64,000 nucleotides of DNA from Acidovorax_G lacteus. Lineage in GTDB: Bacteria; Pseudomonadota; Gammaproteobacteria; Burkholderiales; Burkholderiaceae_C. The stretch covers positions 1 to 64,000 of the forward strand of contig NZ_BAABEX010000009.1 in assembly GCF_039540375.1 (NCBI RefSeq), read 5' to 3'. Positions within the stretch are counted from its first letter, which is position 1. Each line of letters starts with the position of its first letter. Positions 15,748 through 22,915 of this stretch are shown here, piece by piece. The notes under the pieces are model-generated. The model made no database searches and was not told the origin of the DNA. It saw nothing but the letters and a program-made list of their open reading frames with translations. The position numbers were made by a program, and so were the translations under genes.

Positions 15748-15960
15748 TCAGATGTGGGTGGTACGGTAGTAGCGCTTGACATGCTCGGAGAGCTGGTAGC
15801 CACCGCCTCGCTCGGGCGGGGGCAGCAAGGTCTCCTGCGCGGGGGAGCCCACCGCCGGCATGACCTGCGGCAGCGCCACCACGGCGGCTGCGGCAGCACC
15901 CACGGTGGCCGCACCACCAAAGAATCTGCGACGTGAGGAATCGGGTTGACGGTCCTGCAT
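15748..15960 (-). CDS. Small formate dehydrogenase-region Tat-signal protein
   Basis: A 70-residue protein consisting mostly of a twin-arginine signal (SSRRRFFGGAATVGAAAAAVVALPQVMP) and a short conserved tail (GGGYQLSEHVKRYYRTTHI). This matches the family I know as the formate dehydrogenase region TAT target (TIGR02811), always found just upstream of a Tat-exported formate dehydrogenase. Its function is unknown; the YxLSEHVKRYYRTT tail suggests a binding element for FdhA or the membrane. It begins the periplasmic-enzyme part of the operon, 12 bases before fdhA, behind a 141-base gap that may hold a promoter. Confidence 0.9.
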   Translation of the reverse strand: MQDRQPDSSRRRFFGGAATVGAAAAAVVALPQVMPAVGSPAQETLLPPPERGGGYQLSEHVKRYYRTTHI

Positions 15961-15998
15961 GCTTGTCTCCAGTGGCGGACGAGGGAATTAGTAGACAC

Positions 15999-16027
15999 AC
16001 TCTAAGACAGCATGTAAGCGCATGCAA
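15999..16027 (-). promoter_or_regulatory. Possible promoter upstream of the fdhA block
   Basis: In the 141-base gap after the TorD-type gene, the minus strand reads TTGCAT (16027-16022), 17 bases, then TAGAGT (16004-15999). Spacing is ideal but each box is a partial sigma-70 match, so this is only a candidate. It lies 39 bases before the small Tat-signal gene and would allow the periplasmic enzyme to be expressed apart from the upstream genes. Confidence 0.3.
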
Positions 16028-16101
16028 ACGGCTGTCAGGCATTCCAAGCACTTTAGTCGCCTACTCGAACACGAGACTTACGGCGACAGTGCTCCAACGG
16101 G

Positions 16102-16737
16102 TCAATCCAGTAGATCGAACCCCTGGGTTTCTACTGAGAAAAAAGCCTGCGCCAAGCGGGCCAGTGCGGCATAGAACCGGGCGGCAGGGTGCTCTTGCAG
16201 CGCATTGCACAGCGCAGGCGTCCAGCCCTGGAGATGGGCGGCGAAAAACGCCTGCTGCACCCTCAGGTTGCAGACCTCCATGTCATCCCCTGCGATCAGA
16301 TACCGCATCACCTCGCACACGTAGGCGATGTGGTCCTCGGTTTCCGGCATCTGGTCGTCGCGGCCCAGGCCCAGCCGGGCCAGATCGTCGCGCAGGCGCA
16401 CAAGCGGCTTCTCGTTGAGAAAGCCGCTGAGGTAATGCGAGGCGTACAGCATGACCTCGGGCTTGCCCACACCGCCGAACAGGCGATCAAACTCTGCCAC
16501 CACGGCACTGCGCTCCATGGCCCGCGCAGTGGCGACCAGTTGTTGCCAGGGCTCCTGCAAGAAAGCCCCTGTGGCCGGTGCCTCGGTCACGGCCACGCGC
16601 AGCGCATCCCACAGTGCAGGCTCGGGCGGGGCATAGAACAGCTGCGCAAGCAACCCGTACAGCTCGGCGCGCGCGGTTTCTTCGTCCAGCGCCGAACTGG
16701 TAGCCGAAGGACGGTGCAGGTGGACAGGAGCGCTCAC
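16102..16737 (-). CDS. TorD/DmsD-family molybdoenzyme chaperone
   Basis: A 211-residue all-helical chaperone of the TorD family, which binds Tat signals of molybdoenzymes and helps cofactor insertion. Features: ARAELYGLLAQLFYAPPEPALWDAL at the N-terminus, then VVAEFDRLFGGVGKPEVMLYASHYLSGF, EDHIAYVCEVMRYLIAG (the family's ExDHxxxxxxxM region) and AFFAAHLQGWTPALCNAL. The start is taken as GTG at 16737, which overlaps the polyferredoxin stop codon (GTGA). Upstream in-frame codons would run well into the polyferredoxin gene and give an arginine-rich shadow sequence. Its likely client is FdhA and/or the small Tat protein encoded next. Confidence 0.9.
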   Translation of the reverse strand: MSAPVHLHRPSATSSALDEETARAELYGLLAQLFYAPPEPALWDALRVAVTEAPATGAFLQEPWQQLVATARAMERSAVVAEFDRLFGGVGKPEVMLYASHYLSGFLNEKPLVRLRDDLARLGLGRDDQMPETEDHIAYVCEVMRYLIAGDDMEVCNLRVQQAFFAAHLQGWTPALCNALQEHPAARFYAALARLAQAFFSVETQGFDLLD

Positions 16738-18836
16738 AGGTCGGTCACTTTCGTTTCGCCAGAGGCGGAATACAGGTCGATCACGCGGCAGTCGCCGCAC
16801 ATCTTGAGGCGCTCCAACGCCTCACCCTGGAACATCGGATGCCCCGACAAGCGGCCCAGCATGGCCTCGATGGCCTTGAGGGTGCCGAAGGGCTTGTGAC
16901 AGCGCACGCAGTGCCAGGGCTTGGTGGCGTTGATCACACGGGTTTCGGCCCGTGCGGGCCCCAGCAGCAGGCGAGGCACCAGCGACAGTGCGTCTTCCGG
17001 GCAGGTCTGCACGCACAGACCGCACTGAACGCAGTTCTTCTCGACAAAGCGCAGCTGGGGCGCTTGCGGGTTGTCAAGCAGGGCGCTCGCGGGGCACGCA
17101 CCGACACAGCTCATGCACAGGGTGCAACGGTCGGCGTTGACCACGACCGACCCCAGCGGCGATGCCCCCGCTGGCAGTGCGATGGCCTCGGGCTGCTGCG
17201 CAGCCGCCAGCGGAGTGTGCGCGATCAGGTGGTCCAGCGCCATGTCCAGCGTGCTGCGCTTTTCGCCCACCGCGGCATGCCGTGCAGTCACGGCCGGCAC
17301 AGCAGGGCGCTGCGCCGCCAGGGGGCGCAGCAGTGCGTCCAGATCCTGCGCGGTGCGGGCCTGCAGCAGGTGCAGGTGCGTGCCCGTGTAGCCCAGCCCT
17401 TGCAGCAGCGTCTGGGCCACGTCCATTTGCGCGCGCAGGCCGTCGAGGTATTGCGGGGCCTCCGCGCCGGTGGTCAGCACGGCCACCTGTCGAGCACCCC
17501 AGGCAATGGCGCTGAGCCACAGATCGATGCCGGTGCTGGCCGAATGCCACAAGGGCACTGGAATGACAGAGGCTGGCACACCGTGCGCCAGCTTGAGCTG
17601 TGCCGCACGCCCCAGCTCGTCGACCATGGCCTGCCCCGCATCCTGGCTGTGCAAGAGCAGCACCGGAGCCTTGCCCCCTGCAGCGAGATACGTGGACAGC
17701 ACCGTACGGAGCCGCTGGCCCAGGTCGGGCACGGCCGGGTACGCGTAGGTCAGTGCGCCCGTAGGGCATACCGTGGTGCAGGCCCCGCAACCCACGCACA
17801 GATGGGGGTTGACCTGGATCTGCTGGCGCGCGGGTTCGCTGCGGATGGCCTCGGCCGAGCAGATGTCCACGCAGGCGCGGCAACCAATCTGTTCATTGCG
17901 GCTGTGCGCGCAGAGCTTTTGCTTGTACTGGAAGAAACGCGGCTTCTCAAACTCGCCCACCATATCGCGCAGGCGCAACAGCACGCCCGGGTCGCGGCCG
18001 TCCCAGCGGAAGTAGCCTTGCGGCAGCGCATGCTGCACAAACGTGGGCGTGGCGTCGGCGGCGCGCAGGTCCAGCACCAGGTCAAAGCGCTCGGTCTGCT
18101 CCTCGGCCTCGCGCTGGAAGTCGATGGCACCGGCCACCTGGCAGGCCTTCACACAGGCGCGGTGGCCGGTGCAGGCGTCGAGGTCGATCTGGTAGTCGAG
18201 GCCGATGGCGTTTTCCGGACAGGCGGCCACGCAGGCGTTGCAGCGTGTGCACAGGTCCAGGTCGATGGGGTTGTCGGCTGTCCAGCGGATCTCGAACGCG
18301 CCCAGCCAGCCCGTGATCTGGCGCAGGCGACCGCCCAGCACTGGAAAGCGCCGCGCCTGCGCACCACCGGCCTGACCAGGGCCGGTGGCAAACACCGTCA
18401 CGTCCAGCACGTCGGACACCAGAGCGGCCGCGCGCTCGGCAGCGTCAACCGGGCCGATGACCAGCGCCCGGCCGCCACTGCGGTAGGTGACGGTGGGCAC
18501 GGGTGGCGGCTCGGGCAGCCGCGCCATGGCCAGCAGTGCGGCGATCTTGGGCGTGGCCTCGCGGGCATCGCGGCTCCAGCCGCCGGTTTCGCGGATGTTG
18601 ACGAAGCGCACCGGCGCCACCGCGCCTTCGGTCTGCTGGCCCAGCTCGCCAAACAGGCGCTGCTCCTGCGTGCAGGCCACCACCACCTCGCCCGGGCCGC
18701 GCACCGCGGCCTGGAAGGCTCCGGCCTCGCGGCGGCAGAGCGTGGAATGCAAAGTCAGGTCTTCACGCAGTGCGGTGCCCAGCGCTTTCGCGTCGAGAGG
18801 CATCGTCTGGTTGCAGTCGCAGATCAGAGTGGGCAT
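16734..18836 (-). CDS. Multi-cluster 4Fe-4S polyferredoxin of the formate dehydrogenase cluster
   Basis: A 700-residue soluble electron-transfer protein. Its first 170 residues (PTLICDCNQTM, CRREAGAF, VVACTQEQRLF) resemble an Hdr-like nucleotide or cluster domain. Ferredoxin motifs follow: CTRCNACVAACPENA, CTGHRACVKAC (an altered motif), CRACVDICSAEA, CVGCGACTTVCPTGA, then after a 200-residue domain CTLCMSCVGACPASA and CVQCGLCVQTCPEDA. The C-terminus has CVRCHKPFG and CGDCR, possibly a zinc or cluster site. That is about five or six clusters. It begins inside the DUF3306 gene (74-base overlap) and ends overlapping the TorD gene. It could connect the cytosolic formate dehydrogenase with another acceptor or serve in maturation; neither is proven. 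Confidence 0.88.
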   Translation of the reverse strand: MPTLICDCNQTMPLDAKALGTALREDLTLHSTLCRREAGAFQAAVRGPGEVVVACTQEQRLFGELGQQTEGAVAPVRFVNIRETGGWSRDAREATPKIAALLAMARLPEPPPVPTVTYRSGGRALVIGPVDAAERAAALVSDVLDVTVFATGPGQAGGAQARRFPVLGGRLRQITGWLGAFEIRWTADNPIDLDLCTRCNACVAACPENAIGLDYQIDLDACTGHRACVKACQVAGAIDFQREAEEQTERFDLVLDLRAADATPTFVQHALPQGYFRWDGRDPGVLLRLRDMVGEFEKPRFFQYKQKLCAHSRNEQIGCRACVDICSAEAIRSEPARQQIQVNPHLCVGCGACTTVCPTGALTYAYPAVPDLGQRLRTVLSTYLAAGGKAPVLLLHSQDAGQAMVDELGRAAQLKLAHGVPASVIPVPLWHSASTGIDLWLSAIAWGARQVAVLTTGAEAPQYLDGLRAQMDVAQTLLQGLGYTGTHLHLLQARTAQDLDALLRPLAAQRPAVPAVTARHAAVGEKRSTLDMALDHLIAHTPLAAAQQPEAIALPAGASPLGSVVVNADRCTLCMSCVGACPASALLDNPQAPQLRFVEKNCVQCGLCVQTCPEDALSLVPRLLLGPARAETRVINATKPWHCVRCHKPFGTLKAIEAMLGRLSGHPMFQGEALERLKMCGDCRVIDLYSASGETKVTDL

Positions 18837-19395
18837 GGTCGTCTTGGCTGGCAGGGGCTGTCGGGCCGCCCGCGGGGGTGGCCACCCGCTCCGGCGGGCT
18901 GGAGGAATCGGGCTCGGCCACCGCTGCGGCATCGCGCTGGGCGTCCGGTGCGGCAGGGGATGCCTTGTCTGCTTCGTCGCGGAAGAAGCCCAGGAACTGT
19001 GCGCTCGCCATCTGGCGCAGCATGCCGGCGGGCAGCGGGTCGGGCTTGTTGTAGTCGTCGATGTAGATATCGAGCCCGTCCATCACATTGAAGTGCGGAT
19101 CGGCAAACAGCTTCTTGACCGCGGTGTTGCGCACCTCAGGCGGTACGTCGCGCGCCACAAAGCGGCGAAAGTCGGCCTCGGGCGTAAGCTGCCGGGCGTC
19201 TTCCAGGGTCGGCGGCGGCGCGGGTGGCTCGCCCGCAGGCTCCGCCCTAGAGGCAGCCACCGGCGGCGGCGCAGGCACGGCGACCGCTGGGGCCGCCACC
19301 GGGGTCGCCGGTGCGTGCACCGGTTCGTCCAGCGGCTTGCCCTCGCGGGCATCGGCCTTGCGGCGTGCCCAGCGGCCCAGGAATCCGTCAGCCAT
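18763..19395 (-). CDS. DUF3306 domain protein
   Basis: A 210-residue protein of unknown function. It begins ADGFLGRWARRKADAREGK, followed by an Ala/Pro-rich spacer, then the conserved core LTPEADFRRFVARDVPPEVRNTAVKKLFADPHFNVMDGLDIYIDDYNKPDPLP, recognisable as DUF3306, and a low-complexity tail. The family occurs next to formate dehydrogenases with DUF3305 and the polyferredoxin. It overlaps the DUF3305 gene by 8 bases and the polyferredoxin gene by 74, so the three are probably translated in a coupled way. No catalytic residues are apparent; an assembly role is only inferred from the neighbourhood. Confidence 0.88.
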   Translation of the reverse strand: MADGFLGRWARRKADAREGKPLDEPVHAPATPVAAPAVAVPAPPPVAASRAEPAGEPPAPPPTLEDARQLTPEADFRRFVARDVPPEVRNTAVKKLFADPHFNVMDGLDIYIDDYNKPDPLPAGMLRQMASAQFLGFFRDEADKASPAAPDAQRDAAAVAEPDSSSPPERVATPAGGPTAPASQDDHAHSDLRLQPDDASRRESAGHRTA

Positions 19396-19939
19396 GCCCA
19401 CCCCCGCCCCGCTGCGGCTTGCCAGTGGACACGGACGCCGGGTTGCCAAAACGGTCTTGCAGCGGCTGAAAACTATCGGGCCGCTTGCGGCGGCGCGGCT
19501 CGGGCACGTAGTGCTCGGCCACGAAGGCGCGCAAGGTGTCCAGCACCGGCTCGGGCGCGGGCACCTGCTCCACGGTCTCCTGCGCATCGAGCCAGCGCCC
19601 GGCTTCGTGGTAGCTCAGGCTCACCGCCACAGGCCTTGCCAGCGGGATGGCGTCGGGCTCCTGCACCTCATCCAGCCTCCACAGCACAAACCAACAGGGC
19701 GCGGGCGACTCCAGGTTGAGCCAGTAGCCCTCGGCTTCGTCGCGGAACAGCGCCACTTCAAAGTCGGGAAACAACCAGCTCATGCCCTCGGCATCGTCGC
19801 GCAGCTTGCGCGGCTCCGCGCCAAAGGCCGGCTCATGGGGCACGACCTCGGCGAGCACCCAACGCCAGGGTTGCCAGCGGTTGGTGATGCGCTCGCAGCG
19901 CATCACGACGGCAACCTGGGTGGAAGGGCGTACAGACAT
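19388..19939 (-). CDS. DUF3305 domain protein
   Basis: A 183-residue protein of unknown function. Its core QVAVVMRCERITNRWQPWRWVLAEVVP, then WLFPDFEVALFRDEAEGYWLNLESPAPCWFVLWRL and VAVSLSYHEAGRWLDAQETVEQVPAP is the DUF3305 pattern. The C-terminal 35 residues are basic and disordered (EPRRRKRPDSFQ). No cluster-type cysteines or signal peptide are seen, so it is probably cytosolic. It lies 93 bases after the catalytic subunit of the NAD-type formate dehydrogenase and overlaps the DUF3306 gene, marking the junction between the cytosolic enzyme and the accessory block. Confidence 0.88.
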   Translation of the reverse strand: MSVRPSTQVAVVMRCERITNRWQPWRWVLAEVVPHEPAFGAEPRKLRDDAEGMSWLFPDFEVALFRDEAEGYWLNLESPAPCWFVLWRLDEVQEPDAIPLARPVAVSLSYHEAGRWLDAQETVEQVPAPEPVLDTLRAFVAEHYVPEPRRRKRPDSFQPLQDRFGNPASVSTGKPQRGGGGHG

Positions 19940-20032
19940 GCGGGGAATGTACCCCTTCGCCCCGGCGCTGCGCGCACCGGGGCGGGAAAGTCCGGGTGCC
20001 GCAGTCGCGCATCCGCAGCGGTCAGGCGTGTG

Positions 20033-22915
20033 TCAGGCAGGGGCAGGTCGCAGGGCGACCGCGCAGTACTTGAATTCGGGAATCTTGCCGAACGGATCGA
20101 GCGCCGCATGGGTGAGCAGATTGGCCGCCGCCTCGGCGTAGGCAAAGGGCAGGAACACGCTGCCGCGCGGCGTGCCATCGTCGCGGCGCAGACGCACCCG
20201 CACGCTGCCGCGGCGCGAGCGCAGCTCGGCCCAGTCGCCAGGCGCCAGGCCCCAGGCGGCCAGGTCGTCACCATGCACCGAGGCTGTGGCCTCGGGCTCC
20301 AGCGCGTCCAGCACCTGGCTGCGCCGCGTCATGCTGCCAGTGTGCCAATGCTCGAGCTGGCGGCCGGTGATGAGCACGAGCGGGTATTCGGCATCGGGCC
20401 GTTCGGCGGCCGGCACCAACCCTGCAGGCACCAGCTGCACGCGCCCGCTGGGGGTCGGAAACCGCTCGGTGAAGACCACTGGCTGGCCCGGGTCCTCGGG
20501 CGTGAGGCAGGGATAGGTCACGGTGGAAGCCGCCCCCAGCCGCTCCCAGGTGATGCCGCCAATGGCCGCCTGCATGGCCGTGCGCATCTCGTCGAACACG
20601 GCGGCCACGCCCGACTCGGGGCCAGGATATTCCCATCCCGTGGCCCCCGTTGCGGCCCCCGGCTTGGGGGCATACAGGCCCAGGCGCTGCCCCATCTGCT
20701 GCACGATCCAAAGGTCGGGCCTGGCATCGCCCGGCGGGTTCAAGGCGCGGCGGCCCATCTGCACCATGCGGTCGGTGTTGCTCACGGTGCCGGTTTTCTC
20801 GGGCCAGGCCGACGCAGGCAGCACCACGTCGGCCAGCCACGCGGTTTCGGTGAGGAAGATGTCCTGCACCACCAGATGGTCGAGCGCTGCCAGCGCCGCG
20901 CGTGCGTGGTGCAGGTCGGGGTCGCTCATGGCCGGGTTCTCGCCCATGATGTACATGCCACGCACCTTCTGCGGGTCCTCGGTGGGGGCGAGCGCGCGGT
21001 TCAGGATTTCGACCACGGTCGCGCCCGGCTTGTCATCAAGCTGCGCGCCCCAGAAGGCCTCGAACCACGCATGGGCCTCGGGGCGGTCCACGCGCTGGTA
21101 GTTGGGGAACATCATCGGGATCAGCCCGGCGTCGCTCGCGCCCTGCACGTTGTTCTGCCCGCGCAGCGGGTGCAGCCCCGTGCCGGGCCGGCCGATCTGG
21201 CCGGTGAGCGTGGCCAGCGCGATCAGGCAGCGCACGTTGTCGGTGCCATGTACATGCTGGCTCACGCCCATGCCCCACAAAATTATCGCACTGCGCGCCG
21301 TGGCATAGGCGCGCGCCACCTCGCGCAGCGTCTCGGCCGCAATGCCGCACACCGGGGCCATGGCCTCGGGGCTGAAGTCACGCACATGGGCGCGCAGGGC
21401 CTCGACGTTGGCCGCGCGTTCGCGCACAAAGGCCTCGTTCACCAACCCTTCCTCGACGATGGTGTGCAGAAGCGCGTTGAGCAGGGCCACATCGCTGTCG
21501 GCCTTGAAGGGCAGCACCCGCCAGGCGTGGCGCGCCAGGTCGGTCACGCGCGGATCGGCCAGCACGATGCGGGCCCCGCGGCGTGCAGCGTTCTTCATCC
21601 AGGTGGCGGCCACCGGGTGGTTGGCGGTGGGGTTGGAGCCGATCACCAAAATCAGCTCGGCCTCGGCCACGTCGGCCACCGGGTTGCTCACCGCCCCTGA
21701 GCCCACGCCTTCGAGCAGCGCCGCCACGCTGGAGGCATGGCACAGGCGGGTGCAATGGTCCACGTTGTTGCTGCCGAACACGGTGCGCACCAGCTTCTGG
21801 AACAGGTAGGCTTCTTCGTTGCTGCCCTTGGCCGAGCCGAAGCCCGCCAGCGCCGCCGGGCCATGCTGCGCGCGCAGGGCGCGCAGCGGCGCGGTGGCGC
21901 GCTCCAGGGCTTCGTCCCAGCCCACGGGCTCGAACACCTCGCGCCAGTCGCGCGGGGTGCCGAGCAGCGCCGGGTCTTTGGGCACGCCCGCACGGCGCAC
22001 CAGCGGCTGCGTGAGCCGCTCGGGGTGGTGCACGTAGTCAAAGCCAAAGCGCCCCTTGACGCACAGCCGCCCGGCGTTGGCCGGGCCTGCGCGGCCTTCG
22101 ACGCTCACGATCTTCTCGTCGCGCACGTGGTAGGTGACCAGGCAGCCCACGCCGCAGAACGGGCAGACCGAATCGACCGAGCGGTCCACGCGCTGCGGGC
22201 CCAGGTGCGTCTTGGGCATGAGCGCGCCCGTAGGGCAGGCCTGCACGCATTCGCCGCAGCCCACGCAGGTGCTGGCGCCCATGGGGTCGCCCAGGTCGAA
22301 CACGATGCGGCTGTCCGCCCCGCGCAGCGCGGTGCCGATCACGTCGTTGACCTGCTCTTCGCGGCAGGCACGCACGCAGCGGTTGCACTGGATGCAGGCA
22401 TCGAGCTGCACGGCCATGGCCGGGTGGCTCAGGTCGGGCGGCGGGGCTTCGCGGCGCAGCGCGGCCAGGGCCGGGCGCACCGTCACGCCCTCCGACTGCG
22501 CCCAGGCGCTGAGTTCACCATGCGGGTGGGCCGGGTCGTCCTGCAGCCACTTGTGGCCCTGCTCGGGCAGGTCGGCCAGCAGCAGTTCGAGCACCATGGC
22601 CCGGGCCTGCCGGGCACGCGGGCTGCTCGCCTGCACCTGCATGCCCGGGGTGGGCGCGCGGCAGCAGCTCGGGGCCAGCGTGCGCTCGCCCGCAATCTCG
22701 ACCACGCAGGCGCGGCAGTTGCCGTCGGGCCGCAGGCCATCCTTGTGGCACAGGTGGGGCAGCTCCACCCCGTGGCGGCGGGCGGCGGCCAGCAGGCTTT
22801 CGCCCGGCTGGGCCTGCACAGGCTGGCCGTCGAGCACAAAGGGCACGGCTTCGGTCGCGCCACCGGCCAGGACGGCCGCGCCGGGCAGCGGGTGCAGGGG
22901 GATGCGCGCGTTCAT
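20033..22915 (-). CDS. fdsA: Cytosolic NAD-type formate dehydrogenase catalytic subunit (FdsA-like)
   Basis: A 960-residue molybdoenzyme with a NuoG-like N-terminus. In order: a 2Fe-2S domain (LPHLCHKDGLRPDGNCRACVVEI...CC), a His-Cys-type region, two 4Fe-4S motifs (CIQCNRCVRAC; CVGCGECVQACPTGA), then the molybdopterin part with CPFCGVGCLVTYHV...GRLCVKG and the catalytic CTRLCHASSVAALLEG, where Cys replaces Sec. Terminal blocks GRQLEHWHTGSMTRRS and FLPFAYAEAAANLLTHAALDP match FdsA. There is no Tat signal, so it acts in the cytosol with the fused FdsGB protein, reducing NAD+ with formate. It overlaps fdsGB by four bases (ATGA), which fixes the start. Confidence 0.95.
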   Translation of the reverse strand: MNARIPLHPLPGAAVLAGGATEAVPFVLDGQPVQAQPGESLLAAARRHGVELPHLCHKDGLRPDGNCRACVVEIAGERTLAPSCCRAPTPGMQVQASSPRARQARAMVLELLLADLPEQGHKWLQDDPAHPHGELSAWAQSEGVTVRPALAALRREAPPPDLSHPAMAVQLDACIQCNRCVRACREEQVNDVIGTALRGADSRIVFDLGDPMGASTCVGCGECVQACPTGALMPKTHLGPQRVDRSVDSVCPFCGVGCLVTYHVRDEKIVSVEGRAGPANAGRLCVKGRFGFDYVHHPERLTQPLVRRAGVPKDPALLGTPRDWREVFEPVGWDEALERATAPLRALRAQHGPAALAGFGSAKGSNEEAYLFQKLVRTVFGSNNVDHCTRLCHASSVAALLEGVGSGAVSNPVADVAEAELILVIGSNPTANHPVAATWMKNAARRGARIVLADPRVTDLARHAWRVLPFKADSDVALLNALLHTIVEEGLVNEAFVRERAANVEALRAHVRDFSPEAMAPVCGIAAETLREVARAYATARSAIILWGMGVSQHVHGTDNVRCLIALATLTGQIGRPGTGLHPLRGQNNVQGASDAGLIPMMFPNYQRVDRPEAHAWFEAFWGAQLDDKPGATVVEILNRALAPTEDPQKVRGMYIMGENPAMSDPDLHHARAALAALDHLVVQDIFLTETAWLADVVLPASAWPEKTGTVSNTDRMVQMGRRALNPPGDARPDLWIVQQMGQRLGLYAPKPGAATGATGWEYPGPESGVAAVFDEMRTAMQAAIGGITWERLGAASTVTYPCLTPEDPGQPVVFTERFPTPSGRVQLVPAGLVPAAERPDAEYPLVLITGRQLEHWHTGSMTRRSQVLDALEPEATASVHGDDLAAWGLAPGDWAELRSRRGSVRVRLRRDDGTPRGSVFLPFAYAEAAANLLTHAALDPFGKIPEFKYCAVALRPAPA

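Noticed and set aside
16022..16080. tRNA or other RNA gene in the gap before the small Tat-signal gene
   Set aside because: No cloverleaf could be drawn and no conserved loop motifs were seen; treated as a promoter region.
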